From the NCBI RefSeq assembly GCF_000004825.1, contig NW_008805068.1:1550001-1614000 (forward strand): a stretch of 64,000 nt of DNA. The letters are read 5' to 3'. The DNA comes from Heterostelium album PN500. Lineage: Eukaryota; Evosea; Eumycetozoa; Acytosteliales; Acytosteliaceae. The notes beneath the pieces were generated by a model. The model saw nothing but the letters and a program-made list of their open reading frames with translations, did no database searches and was not told the origin of the DNA. Made by a program: the position numbers and the translations under genes. Of the stretch, positions 24,350 to 36,327 are shown one piece after another (position 1 is the first letter of the stretch; the number at the start of each line of letters is the position of its first letter).

Positions 24350-24883
24350 ATTCAAAAAAACAAACAACAAACAATCAGCAAACAGCAATCAATCAATCAA
24401 CAAATCTATCTAATAAGAAACAAACACAATCCCCTACTACGATCAAAGATGTAACATCAACCTTATAAAATCATTAAAAAACAAAAAAAAAAACAAAATT
24501 CATAAAAAAAAAAAAAAAAACAAAAAAAAAGACATTAATTATTATACGAGCTAAGTAATAGTATAACGAATAACTAAACAAAGAAAAATAATTTTGAATT
24601 AAATAAATACTTTCTTTTAAAACATTAAAAAAAATTAACATTCTCAAAAAAAAACATTGATTATAATACACCTGCAAATTCAACAACAATTTTAGAATTG
24701 TAAAAATATCTTGAAAGGAATGTCACACCAATGGTTGTTAAATTTATTTTGATTAAATTAAATTAGTTTTTTGTTTTTTGGTTGTTTAAAAAACGTCAAA
24801 AAATCATATGAATCATTGTCATTTTAATTTTGAATATAATTTATTTATTTGTACTATAAAATATTGAGAGAGAGAGATAGAAG
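24350..24883. other. Intergenic spacer
   Basis: 3' flank of the SH2 kinase gene and promoter of the mannosidase II gene. CAAT repeats near 24390-24402 and A-rich tracts at 24476-24532. No gene seen. Confidence 0.6.
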
Positions 24884-27800
24884 ATGAGAAGGAAAAGGTT
24901 GACTTCAAATAGTTATCTAAAGAAACTATTCATTGTCATCATTTTGTTTAGTTGTTTCAGTACATACTTGCTTACAACATTCATCGGAGGAAAGAAAAAC
25001 AATATGATGGTTTTGGAAGAGGATGAAGGAGAGTTTCAAAGCAATCTATATCACCAATTGCCCACTATAGTTTATGAATCACCTACAGATATGGAATTGG
25101 GTCGTAGCTTTGAAAATAAGATGACACGGATACATGATAGCGGACAAGGTGTCACAGTTCTGTTCATACCTCATTCGCATTGCGATCCAGGTTGGCTCTC
25201 TACATTCAACGAGTATTTCGAACAACAGGTAATCGATATTCTAAACAATGTAGTACAGTTACTCGTTCAAGATAGTACAAGAACATTCGTTTGGTCTGAA
25301 ATGTAATATATGAAAGCTCAATGGCAATAGTTAATATCAACTAGTCTAACATTTTGTTTCTATTTCTCTATCTTTCGTTCAGTTCATATTTTAAAAGATG
25401 GTGGGATATTGCTGATGAACTTACAAAAGTAAGAGTTAAACTACTCATTTCCAATGGACAACTGGAGTTTATTGGTGGTGGATGGGTTCAAAACGATGAA
25501 GCTGGTAAGTTATTTTGAAATCACTTTATTTATTGGTTGGATTTTGATATTGATTCGATTATTAAAATAATAGTTGCTCAGATGGATGATGTAATCGATC
25601 AGATAACAGAAGGTTTGCAATGGTTAAAGAGAACTTTGAATGTTAATGTTGAATACGGTTGGCAAATCGATCCTTTCGGTCATTCTTCACTGACTCCAAT
25701 GATTTTGTCACGTGCACAATTCAAGGGTATCATTGGTAATCGTATTAATTTGCTTACATTGCAAAGACAGCGGCTGAATCAAGAGATGGATTTCATATGG
25801 CAACCGAGTCGTTCGAGTTCCCGACGTATCTTGACACATCTACTCTACGATCACTACAGTTATCCATCTTCCTATCCGTATTTCGGTGATCTGGAAATAC
25901 GTTGGGAGCAGCGAGAGTTTGTATCGAATCTCTTCTTCAATCTGATCGATGAAATGAGAACAAAACACAAGACCAAAATTCTATTGTTGCCATTCGGTAA
26001 TGACTTTGCCTATCAAAAGAAGGATGAGTATCTCTTCAACGAACAGCTGATCGATTACATGTTGGCAAGAAAGAGACAAAATGGTGTTGCAGATATTCGA
26101 TTTGGAACACTGCGTGAATATTTCCAATTGTTTGATAAAGAGATTGTCGACAATCAAATTGGATTGCCATTGTACACTCATGACTACCTGCCTTTGGTCA
26201 ATGATCTTCATCAACCATGGACTGGATTCTTCACACAGTTCTCACTTTTCAAAAAGCTTGTCCGTGATACTTCTTTGTTGGTAAAGACCGCAGACATGTT
26301 CTACAGTATCGCAATGGCAAAGTCATCATCTTCATCATTCTCACAGTCTGATGACGACATTGGACAACTTTATCCCATGATTGAAGAGGCTAGACGATTC
26401 GTTGCACTCACCCAACATCATGATGGTGTCACTGGAACCGCTCGTCAGTTTGTAATGATGGACTATAGAGACAGTTTGAACATTGCCAGACAGAATAGTT
26501 ACCAAGTACTATCTTCAAGTATCGAATATCTAATACATCTTGAAGGAGAAACCGATGAATCGAATCCGTATGAATTTAGAGATCTTTTGGATCTGAATGA
26601 AATGCAACCCGATTCCCAAGAATCATTTTCATTGGTTTTTCATAATTCTTTGTCTTGGAAGAAACAACATCACTACACTCTCAGAATCCGATTGAACAAC
26701 ACACAACTCTTGGAGTCCGTTCAAATATTAGACTCAACAATGGAACCACTTTTGATCCAAATTGTACCAATGATGCCAAGTGATATCAAAGAGTTGGATA
26801 TGCAAAATGATTACATGCTCGTTTTCATTGTTGAAGTTCCTGCATTTGGAATCAACACTTATTTCTTAACATTAGACAGTCAACACAAACAAAATACACC
26901 AAAGTTATCAAAGGTATCAGTTTATGAAACTGAAAAAGAATTCCAATCATCCAAACATAGAGCTCTATCAACCAGGTATCTAGATGTTAAATTCCAACCC
27001 AATGGATTTTTAAGTTCTTTATCAAAAACAGTAAACAATCAAGCCTATAATGTTTTAGTAAAAGAATCGGTAAGTTTATCAACAATTTAAATATCTTATA
27101 GACTTAATTCTAATCCAAGTTGATTTTTATTAGATAAATCAATATAGCACAAACTTTAGTGGTAATTATGTATTTATTCCAGAGAAAAAGATGCCATTCC
27201 AATTCTTGGATGAATACAAAATATATGCGGTATCAGGTCCACTGCTCAACCAGGTTACTGTTGCCTCTTATATGAATAATATCAATGTTACTAGTACAAT
27301 GGTTGTTGTTTATCATCGATTATATAACAGTCCAATTGATTACAAAGCAGAGAAGAAAGGAGTTCCGATGGTCACAGAAGAATCGTTAGAACTTGGTTAC
27401 AGTCTCTATGGATTCACAAATTTGGAAACGGTTTTCAATTTCCAAACCAATCTAGATAATGATCACAGTAATCTCTACACAGACAATGGACAAGAATCAA
27501 GATCTAGAATCAAACCTCAAAATAATAATGACAAGATCAATTTCAATTATTATCCTGTGTTGAATTATGCTCATCTCAAGGACAACGATCTTCAATTCAC
27601 AGTTTTCACAGAACGAAGTCATGGTGTCGGAAGCAATAATCCAAGTGATCTCGAGATTATGATTCATCGTACAACATTACAAGATGATAGCAAAGGTCTT
27701 GAGATTCCTGGTTTCGATTACTCAAGAGTTGATGCTAAGCTTTATCTTTCAATCGATCATCCAAATAGAATGGCTTCATTCGAGAAACAATTAAGTTTAC

Positions 27801-28738
27801 ATTATTCAAATGCACCAATGTAAGTTAATAGTATAGTTATGCTTTACATTTGAATAGTTTACTAATAATATTTAATTTTAGAGTATTATCAAAACAATTA
27901 AAAAGTAATATATATGAATATTTATCTGAGTATCAATATCAAACATCTTTCTTTAATGGTAAATAATAATTAAATTAAATTAATAAAAATAATAACTAAC
28001 TTTGACAATTTGCTATTTAGATCGATTACCAAATAATTTACACATACACTCGATTAAACATTTTAATGACTTTAGAAGAAATGGACAAGCATTATTAAAT
28101 ATAAGATTATCTCATTTGATGGCCGATTCACAAGCATCACAATGGAATAATCAACTATCAAATCCAATTTCATTGAATCTCAACAAAATATTCAATAGCG
28201 ATTATTCAATAACCTATTTAAATCAAACAGATATTGCATTTTTAGAGAGTATGTAAAATTTATCAAAATATATATATCAGCTCAATTTATTAATATGATC
28301 ATTTATTTAGTTCAAAAAGATTTTAATAGTTTTTATAGAATCGAAGGTAATGTTTCAAAAGGAAACAGTACAACAGGAGAATCAGAGTTTGGTGAAGAAA
28401 CACCAATCGAAATTTTGAATGTTCACCCTTTCACAGGTTTAGAAGCTGTTGATACTCATGATAGTATCAACTTGAAACCATTGGATATCAAATCCTATCA
28501 ACTTTCATTAAAATATTCGAGTGATATTTCACAATCAAATCTAAAAGTAATTATCATTATAATAATATCAAATCTATACCAAATAACTAATTCGATCTTT
28601 TTTTAAAAAAAAAACAAATATTTTTAGTTTAAAATTGCAAGAATACAACCAATACCATTCGATAATATTTATACACATGACTTTTCAATACATAAAGTTT
28701 CGAAATTCCCAATGTTTTTTAATGATGTGTATAGATAG
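24884..28738 (+). CDS. Golgi-type alpha-mannosidase II-like enzyme (GH38)
   Basis: Eight exons: 24884-25302, 25383-25504, 25574-27069, 27134-27819, 27882-27958, 28021-28248, 28311-28546 and 28628-28738; 1124 residues, close to the ~1144 of human MAN2A1. A short basic cytosolic end is followed by one membrane anchor (about 14-36), giving a type II Golgi topology. The GH38 domain opens with HSHCDPGW (zinc-binding His and Asp), has SEISYF, GGGWVQNDEA, the nucleophile region WQIDPFGHS (Asp about 213) and QHHDGVTGTARQFV, all characteristic of the class II mannosidase fold. Role: trimming of mannose from N-glycans in the Golgi. The second position of the HSHNDPGW motif is Cys rather than Asn. Eight exons is unusually many for this window. 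Confidence 0.93.
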
Positions 28739-28918
28739 TTGATCAATAAATACTGTTATATTATGTTTTAAAAAAATATCAAAAATGTTTTTTAGAAAAA
28801 TGTTAATTTATATTTAATTTCATTGAAAATTTAACCTTTATACATTAAAGGATGCCGTCGGAGGATTGGTATAGACCATCTTATGATATTGATATTATAT
28901 AATTATTATTATTATTAT

Positions 28919-30885
28919 TTATGCATCCTCTTCATCGTCTCTAACCTCCAAAGGGATTCCATCTTCATCTTTTGGTAAATTAAAATATGGATTATCGAGA
29001 GATGGTCTAAATTGATAACTATTATAAAAAATAATATTAATAAAAGTTAACTTTTTTCTGTATTGTGTGATGTTAATATTTACCCGGTGGAGCAATAGAA
29101 AATAAGAGAAGCCAACAATAATGAAAAATCACCAATCCATGCATAACGGAATGGAAGTGAAGCTCGGAGTAAGGCAAAGAAAATTCTTGTGAAATAAAGA
29201 TATGAGATGACCATCAAATAAAAGTGTCTAAATAATTTCAATTTTTGCATATTTTGTGCGGCTATAAATATTATTAAAGTTATTGTTAATATTAATGTTT
29301 GAATAAATAAAGATTGGATATGTTTTGTGCCTACCTTTATCATCGACTTGAGAAGCATCCTTTAGATGTTTAATCGACCAGATAATTGGAACTATAATAG
29401 CAATACAACAAATGATATCTACAACAGTGAAAATATGTCTCCAACTAAGTGAACCGATCGAACCTGGTGCCTCTTCATCAATCATAACCAATGCAATGTT
29501 ATCTAAAATCTGCAATGGAATGACAACCATAAAGATAGTTTTATCCTTATCAGAGAGGAATGGTTTAATGAATGCCCAACCTGATCCAATCAATGCAATT
29601 AAAATAACAAAGAATGATCCTTGAATACTATTTATAAAATTATAATTAATATATATATATATATATATAGATGTTCTCAGAATAGTTAAAGTTTAAACAT
29701 ACCAAGCAAAGATATAATAGGCAATATTCCAACCATGAGCACTACCTGTCTTTTTAATATAATGTTTCTCAATCTATAAAAATAATAATAATAATAGGTT
29801 ATTAATATTTGATAGCTAAAGATTTGTATAACAAAATAACAACTTACTGATTCGAAAAGCAATGAAATTGCTAAAACAAGTAAATAAGCTGCACATAAAT
29901 AATGAATCTTGTTGACTCTTTTTCTATAATATTAAAATAATATATTAATATTTATAATACAATCTTTTTTTTTTTTTTTTCTATAAAAGTTGATCTTACC
30001 CTTCACCTCTTAAGAATACGAATAACCAAAGTAACAAAATAACAAAGAATGCCATTGCGAATACAAAGTACAACGTTGGTAATGGTGTGTCTCCAATTGA
30101 TAGATAACTGATTTGTCCATTTGAATCGACATTATATTCCTGTAAGAAAAGCTAATAGATATTATTTAATTAGATACCTGATATTATTTGATTTGATTTG
30201 ATTTGATTTGATTTGATTTGATTTGATTTGATTTGATTTGATTTGATTTGATTTGATTTGATTTGATTTGATTTGATTTGATTTACTTACATCGAATGAT
30301 ACGGTAGTATCTCTGTTGCAACTTAGGAAATAGAGATTATGATAACCTTCCTTAAAACCAGGTTTAATCTTAAAGTTAAATTCAGTAATGTTTGGATTCT
30401 TTGCGCTGTCGTATTGGATAGTGTAGTCAAAGGTTTTGTTGATCATGTCTTGACAGTTTCCAGAGGCAACGGTTGCCTCATCTACAAATGCACTTGCATC
30501 GGTCTCACTAATTTGAATGTAAAATCCAACAGAACTCTTTGTCTCATCTGAAATCGGTTGATTATTAATCTATATATATATATATATATAATCGATTTGA
30601 TGATAATAATATATAAATATTTGAATATATTAATATCTTATACGCTTTCTTCTATGAATGATCATCTATGTAACAGGATTAATCGATTGTGCGAGAGATT
30701 CTTACCTTCCAATTTGTAATATTTAGATTCATTACACCACCCATTCCAAAACCAAAAGTTTCAACTAAAAATAATGTTCTTGCATCCTCTTTAACGCTAA
30801 GATGGTGAATAAAACCATTGGATAGACATAGTGACGATAGAACCAGTAATGTCACCAACACTATTGAATTATTTGAAAACTTCAT
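28919..30885 (-). CDS. GPR107/GPR108-like seven-transmembrane protein (GOST/LUSTR family)
   Basis: Eight exons: 30885-30706, 30569-30291, 30139-30000, 29923-29848, 29773-29703, 29627-29335, 29261-29084 and 29018-28919; 438 residues. Signal peptide about 1-24, a luminal N-terminal domain with paired Cys, then seven hydrophobic helices. Diagnostic strings are GSGWAFIKPFL, VIPLQILDNIALVMIDE, IIWSIKHLKDASQVDDKAAQNMQKL and LFRHFYLMVISYLYFTR, and a C-terminal YQFRP-x-x-x-NPYF followed by an acidic tail, all as in GPR107/108. The family works in Golgi-endosome trafficking and is a host factor for several toxins and viruses in animals. The second intron carries a 95-bp pentanucleotide array. Confidence 0.93.
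30186..30280. repeat. Perfect (ATTTG)19 microsatellite in a GPR107-like gene intron
   Basis: Nineteen uninterrupted copies of ATTTG on the plus strand, read as CAAAT in the transcript. It fills most of the 151-base intron between exons 2 and 3 and starts ten bases after the GTAAGT donor. Perfect purity over 95 bases suggests recent expansion and likely length variation. Confidence 0.97.
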
Positions 30886-31535
30886 ATTATTATCTCTCTG
30901 TTATTTTATTGCTATTGATTCGATCAATCTACGTAACTATGTATATGATATAATATATCAAAAAAAAGAAAAATGATAATTCTATTTTCTCTCTTCTTCT
31001 TCTTCTTTTTGTTTTTTTTTTTTTTCTTTAAATTCTTTGATTCTTAAGATATATTATTATTATTATTTAAATTTGATTTGATTGATTATTTAAATTTATA
31101 AACTCTATAAAATACAGTAGTAAATTATTAAATGATATTATGTTATGTTTGTAGATGGATATTATTATTATTATTAAATTATTTTCAAAAAAAGATAATC
31201 AAATGTGTTAAAGGTTTTTTTTTTTTTTTTTCAAATTTTAAAATATTTAATAAAAAATATTTATTTATAATTTTTTTTTTCTGTAATCACGATTACATGT
31301 TTGCGACGTTAGTAACTGCACGTGTCATCTTAATTAATGATTCATTAATCAATTTATTTTTTTTTGCTTAGATAGTATTTTCATTCATTAGAGTTAATAA
31401 GATATCTTTATTCATTGTAAAATGAATAAAGAGATATTAATTAAAATGATATGTACCCCACTTTGATAATGAAATATCTAATTTGATTTACAATTATTTA
31501 TTAGCTATTTATGATTATTATTTTTATTTATTTAT
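30886..31535. other. Intergenic spacer
   Basis: 5' side of the GPR107-like gene and 3' side of the ITPase gene. T-rich tracts at 31010-31024 and 31216-31230. Only short, AT-driven open frames; no gene seen. Confidence 0.6.
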
Positions 31536-32180
31536 TTATTGTTGTTGAGCATAACCGTTTGCGAATAAATATTGTTTAACTTTTTCTAGTGAACGGTGAC
31601 GATGTGAAATTGTATTCTTTATAGTTTTATCCATTTCGGCGTAGGTCTCATTGAAACCATCTGGTTGGAAGACAGGATCCCAACCGAAATCACGTGGTCC
31701 GCGTGGTGGAACTATAGTACCGTCTGTGCGACCTTCAAAGACGATCGGTTCGCTGTCTGGTCCCTCTGCATAGGCAAAGTTGCAGAGAGCATAACCTGTC
31801 TTATCGGTATGGGCTGCCAGCAGATCGTAGAGTCCCTCTGGTGCCAACTTATCGAGGAACCACTTGACATAGGGTCCTGGTAATCCCTTCAATGCATTGA
31901 AACACAAACAAGTATCTTCAATCAAAACAGGTCCATTAACTTCCTTTGCTGCTAATCTACATTTTTCTTTTGAAATATCATATGGTTCACCTTGTAACTC
32001 TGGTACTATAAATATAAAGGAAAACAAACTTTGTTAATTAAAAAAAAAATAAAATAAAAACAACTATAATACATTACAATCTACTTTCTTTGATTGAAGT
32101 GGTAAAGAAGTACCTAGAATTTGAATAACTTCTTCTAACTTTTTAGCATTACCAGTAATAAATGTAATAGTCTTTGTCAT
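31536..32180 (-). CDS. Inosine triphosphate pyrophosphatase (ITPA/HAM1 family)
   Basis: Two exons, 32180-32078 and 32005-31536, joined through VDLPELQGE; 190 residues, the usual length. The opening [13 protein letters not shown] is the nucleotide-binding signature, followed by [20 protein letters not shown], the Lys-containing loop and [11 protein letters not shown] near the C-terminus, with SHR after it. The enzyme hydrolyses ITP, dITP and XTP to monophosphates and keeps deaminated purines out of nucleic acids; it acts as a cytosolic dimer and needs Mg. Divergently placed to the ATP-binding protein gene, with a 321-base shared promoter. Confidence 0.95.
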
Positions 32181-32501
32181 GTTTATTATATCTCAAAGTT
32201 ATATATCTATAATCTAAATAATTAAACTAAATTTGATGAACTCTCTCTAGAGAAATTTATAATAAAAAATTAAATTAAAAATCATTAAAAATCATTAAAA
32301 AAAAAGTAGTTTAAAAATCGATCGTTCTATTTTTTTTTCATAGGAATCAAAAATGACGATTGAAGTTTCATTCTCTTTCAATACCAGCAACTTTAAAGTT
32401 ATTATACAGATCTGATCATCTGTCAAAATATAAATAGTATGAATATTAAATATTAATTTGTTATTTCATTTTAAATTAATTCTATTTTCTTTATTAATAA
32501 G
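32181..32501. other. Divergent promoter region
   Basis: 321 AT-rich bases between the ITPase start and the diphthine-ammonia-ligase-like start. No distinctive motif recognised. Confidence 0.55.
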
Positions 32502-33407
32502 ATGACCGAAGAAAATAAACCAAAAGCACTTTTCAATTGGAGTAGTGGTAAAGACTCTGCCTTTGCTTTGTATAAAACATTCCAAGAGAATAAGCTAGAG
32601 GTTGTTACTCTGTTGACTAGCGTCAGTGAGGAGTTTGAGAGAATCTCAATGCATGGTGTGCGTGTTGCACTTCTCGAGCAGCAGGCACAGAGCATCGGTT
32701 TGCCAGTGACCAGAATGATGTTGCCAAAGGATGTGTCGATGGACGGCTATCGTGATATCGTTGGAAACAAAATGAAGGAGATGCAAGAGCTCGGTGTTAC
32801 CCACTCGATTTTCGGTGATATCTTTTTGGAGGATCTCAGAAAGTACCGTGAGGACCAACTCAACTCGATCGGCATGCAGGCGGTCTTCCCACTCTGGAAG
32901 ATCGACACCAAACAATTGATCCGTGACTTTATTGACCTCGGATTCAAAACTATTGTCACTTGTGTCAATGGTTCGAAATTGGACAAGAGTTTTGCAGGCA
33001 GAATTATCGATCACCAATTTCTCGATGATTTGCCAGAGAGTGTTGACCAATGCGGTGAGAATGGTGAGTTTCATACATTTACTTTCGATGGTCCAATTTT
33101 CAAACACCCAATCGAATTTGATATTGGTGAAGTAGTTTCCAAGTCCTACCCTAAACCAAAGTCAACATCCAATACATGTTCCACTGCAATTACAAAGCCA
33201 TCAACAACAGATTCCACAACAACGGATGCGACAACTACAGATTCCACAACAACAGATTCCACAACTTCCACTACAGATTCAACAACTTGCAAAGTACCAA
33301 AGAATGGTGATGAAAAAAGCAATGAAGATTGTAGATGTTGTGATGATTTCAAATATGTATTTTGGTTTTGTGATCTAATTCCAAAAGAAGGTACAAATAA
33401 AGAATAA
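32502..33407 (+). CDS. Diphthine-ammonia-ligase-like ATP-binding protein (ATP_bind_4 / alpha-hydrolase fold)
   Basis: Single exon, 301 residues. A PP-loop ATP site, NWSSGKDSAFAL, is at residues 12-23. FGDIFLEDLRKYRE, PLWKIDTKQL, a GENGEFHTF box (about 186-194) and GPIF complete the ATP_bind_4 domain, which ends near residue 216. Eukaryotic DPH6 adds the last amide to diphthamide on elongation factor 2. The sequence here (NWSSGKDS rather than the eukaryotic LISGGKDS) looks more like the bacterial branch of the family, whose substrate is not settled. A Thr/Ser/Asp tail of TTDSTT-type repeats and a short Cys-containing end are added at the C-terminus. No intron. Confidence 0.82.
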   Translation: MTEENKPKALFNWSSGKDSAFALYKTFQENKLEVVTLLTSVSEEFERISMHGVRVALLEQQAQSIGLPVTRMMLPKDVSMDGYRDIVGNKMKEMQELGVTHSIFGDIFLEDLRKYREDQLNSIGMQAVFPLWKIDTKQLIRDFIDLGFKTIVTCVNGSKLDKSFAGRIIDHQFLDDLPESVDQCGENGEFHTFTFDGPIFKHPIEFDIGEVVSKSYPKPKSTSNTCSTAITKPSTTDSTTTDATTTDSTTTDSTTSTTDSTTCKVPKNGDEKSNEDCRCCDDFKYVFWFCDLIPKEGTNKE

Positions 33408-34383
33408 ATATAAAATAAAAACATCCATATTAAATTACCTATAATACAATTAAATAATTATTTCAATTTTTAATATATTGATATAAAATGAGAAGGCAAC
33501 AGATGAATCACCATGATGAGCTGAATAGTTTATCTATTGGTAAAAATAATATCAATTCATTGTAAACTATAACAATAAAGAATAGATGATTGATTTTAAC
33601 GTTAATTGATTCAACAGTCGTTGATTTACAATGATTGTTAATATTTTTTGTGCTCATTTTGTTGTTGCAATTATTATTTGTTGTAAAAGTGTTGTTCCTA
33701 TCTTTAGCCATTGCCAACTTGTATCTAAGTTCCCACCTCAAATTGTGACGACTACTTGATGTATTATGCTCTAACAAGTAATGTTTTTCCAACATCATTC
33801 CATATTAGACTATTTTTAATCTGGTGGTATAACTAACTATGTTGCCAATTCACAAAGATATATAAAGATTTACATAAGTATTCTATTTTTACTTATTATT
33901 ATTTACATCATGGCGTACAGTAACATCCATCATTGTTGTTGAAAAAAGAAAAAAAATTAAATTAAATTTGTTTATTTTTATTTTTATTTTTTTTGATTTT
34001 TTTCATTTTTTGAATTGAAAACGAATCATCTATCAAATTTATTTTCAGTGTTAATTAATATTAATTAAAATCATTGTTGTTATATTAAATACATAAAGTT
34101 TTAACTCAACTCACAATATATATATTATTATTCATTTAACTCTATACATATTAATGAAACAACAGTTTTAAATTACACACTGTAAACAACAAAAAGATGA
34201 CAACAACTTGTTTTTTTATTATTATTTGTTAACAATTTTTAGATGACAATATTAGATTCATGTTGATCAACACCAATTACAGATAACATTAATAGGTTAG
34301 GTTATATAGTGTCTTTTAAGAGTTTCCAAAGCAAAGTACAAATTTAAATTTAATCACCGCATCCGGTACTTTGCATTTCATAC
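33408..34383. other. Intergenic spacer
   Basis: AT-rich. One 96-codon minus-strand frame (33508-33798) begins with charged sequence but has an Asn-rich middle and hydrophobic end and no family resemblance; I do not call it a gene. Otherwise nothing seen before the tRNA gene. Confidence 0.5.
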
Positions 34384-34478
34384 GCCTCCTGGGAGACTCG
34401 AACTCCCATCACACTCCTATCTCTTTTTAAATCCTATAAATAGGAGGGAGATACTCTATCCAGTTAAGCTAAAGAGGC
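34384..34478 (-). tRNA. tRNA-Arg (anticodon CCT) with intron
   Basis: A complete cloverleaf: acceptor GCCTCTT pairs with AGGAGGC (one G-U), D arm GCTT/GAGT around AACTGGATA, anticodon loop CTCCTA with CCT at 34-36, T arm GGGAG-TTCGAGT-CTCCC. A 22-base intron follows A37, the canonical place, and carries TAGGA, which can pair with the anticodon region TCCTA as in other eukaryotic pre-tRNAs. The outermost anticodon-stem pair is T-T, a small irregularity. The CCA end is not encoded. Confidence 0.93.
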
Positions 34479-34938
34479 ATTAATACTTATTTGATTTTTG
34501 TAATTATTTTTTAAATTGAAAGTTTTTTGAGGTCTGATGATTTAATGAAACTGAACAAACGATAATAAAATATTTATTAGTAAAATTGTTATTTTTGTGT
34601 TAGAACATGTAGAATGAGTGAATACATACTGAATAGTAAAAGAATTTATGAGTGACTGTGGTGTACACTTCAGAAAGTCGTACCCCACTTATTTCAGTTT
34701 TTACAAATTTGGAATAATAAAAAATGAAAAAAAATGAAAAAAAATTTGAAAAAAAATTTGAAAAAAAATTTGAAAAAAAAATTACATCACATTAACATCT
34801 ATTTTGATCGATTATACGATAATATATCAAATATTAAAAATTTAAAGCATATCAGGAACAACAAGTTCAGCAAATATGGATAGATTAAAAGATGAACAGA
34901 GTTCACAATAAAAGAACTTTAAAAAAGTAAGAATAATA
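34479..34938. other. Intergenic spacer with short A-rich tandem repeat
   Basis: Between the tRNA gene and the degraded zinc-finger locus. At 34720-34782 a GAAAAAAAATTT-like unit is repeated about four times. No gene seen. Confidence 0.6.
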
Positions 34939-35640
34939 TTAAAAAATAACTAAATATTTTGTTTTATTTTTTTGTTTCTTGTTTTGCTTCTTATATTGTA
35001 TCTTCTTATCTTGTTTCTTGTCTTGTTTCTTATCTTGTTTCTTGTTTTGTTGTTTATCTTGTTTCTTGTTTTGCTTCTTATGTTGTATCTTCTTATCTTG
35101 TTTCTTATCTTGCTGTTTATCTTGTTTCTTGTCTTGTTGCTTATCTTGTTTCCTATCTTGCTGTATCTTCCTTTTCATTTGTTTAATTCTCTCTTCTTCT
35201 CTTTTAAATCTCCTATAGTCTTCTTCAACTACTTTCTGAAATATGACTGGATGTGTTAGTTTGTTTTGTGAATGTATTTCCAAAAAAGCGATTAAATTAT
35301 CGTTGAATGTTATGTTCTTAATATCATCACATTTTTGGTTCATAATATCATCTAGTATATTCTTAATGTTGTTGATTTCCAATCTGATGTTTGTTGATTT
35401 CCATTTGGCGATTGATATTTCGACTACATATATCACCATCAAAGCACAACTCCAATTCGAATACCTTATCCAAATATTCATCATCTCTTTCTGTAGTATT
35501 ACAGTCAAGAGTTCTTAATAACTTCTTACTTCTACAAATAGATTCTTTTGTTGTAAATATCGATCCAAACACATGTCAATTTGATTAAATGTCAATCCAC
35601 CAATACCTTCAAATACTTTGAAAACTTATATATAACTAGT
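34939..35640 (-). pseudogene. Remnant or poorly resolved gene with Lys/Gln/Asp repeat tail
   Basis: The stretch at 35230-35640 reads as protein-like sequence in two overlapping frames (for example MCLDRYLQQKNLFVE, then IAKWKSTNIRLEINNIKN and ITFNDNLIAFLEIHSQNK), ending in a coding repeat of QDKKQDK units at 34960-35170. A 44-base intron could link part of it but would be very short. No clear start codon is found upstream. I do not recognise a domain. It may be the C-terminal part of the adjacent zinc-finger gene or a separate decayed gene. Confidence 0.35.
34960..35170 (-). repeat. Tandem coding repeat (QDKKQDK / QDKQQDK units)
   Basis: Fifteen-base and eighteen-base units built from CAA, GAT and AAG/AAA codons repeat across about 200 bases. 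The regularity also opens all three frames of the opposite strand, which gives long Leu/Phe/Cys-rich frames that are not genes. Confidence 0.8.
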
Positions 35641-35784
35641 ATATTAATTCTAACTTTTTTTTTTTTGTAAATAAATAGGTAAACACACTGAAAACAATAA
35701 ATCTATTAAGATGTCAAACAGGAGTAGACACAGCAAGGTTATTTCTCTCTCTTTTGATCTGATTATCCAATTGTTTTTGCACCC

Positions 35785-36327
35785 TTAACATGTGATTTCG
35801 TCTAATTCCAGTTTATTATTCGTTTCCCAACAAGGATGTTTGGTTTTCAGATGCTTGCATAGTTTGATAGAGTCACTTTTACTTGACAGTTGTTATGACA
35901 ACACTGCTTCGAATTTATATCTGCATTCACTTGGAGTGGTTGCTCCCAATGTGACTTTTTCATTTCATTGGGGTGCTTTTCTCTCTTGTGCCTATTTAGT
36001 TTGGTCAATTCACCATAAGAATATAAACAATGCTCACACTTGAATTCAACACTATTAACGTGGTATGTATTTATTTTAGAAACTGAACTATTACTATTTA
36101 ATACTACTACTACTACCACTACTACTACTACTAATACTACTAATATAATTATTTTCATTTTCAATCACTTCGAACAAAATATTTAAGCCATAATCAACCG
36201 AAACGTGATCTCTTGGGTTATCATTTATTATTTCAATTTCCTCATCATTGAATACACACTTCTTGTTATCATTTTCTTTGGTAGACTCTGGTTGCTCCAA
36301 CTTAAACTTAAACATATAGTTTTCCAT
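35785..36327 (-). pseudogene. C2H2 zinc-finger gene, apparently frame-disrupted
   Basis: Starts MENYMFKFKLEQPES and runs through an acidic segment. A (AGT)n tract at about 36110-36145 then shifts the reading. Past it a clear C2H2 finger reads FKCEHCLYSYGELTKLNRHKREKH. A second finger follows with CCHNNC and, in another frame, CKHLKTKH, ending about 20 codons later. Both fingers keep their Cys and His, so the break looks young or is caused by splicing or sequencing I cannot resolve. It may encode a DNA-binding factor. Confidence that the locus derives from a zinc-finger gene is good; that it is still functional is low. Confidence 0.5.

Noticed and set aside
30186-30280. Regular array considered as CRISPR-like
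   Set aside because: Five-base units without spacers in a eukaryotic intron; a microsatellite.
33508-33798. 96-codon minus-strand frame
   Set aside because: No domain, Asn-rich middle, hydrophobic end; no supporting structure.
34959-35259. Leu/Phe/Cys-rich plus-strand frames
   Set aside because: Shadow of the Lys/Gln/Asp coding repeat on the minus strand.
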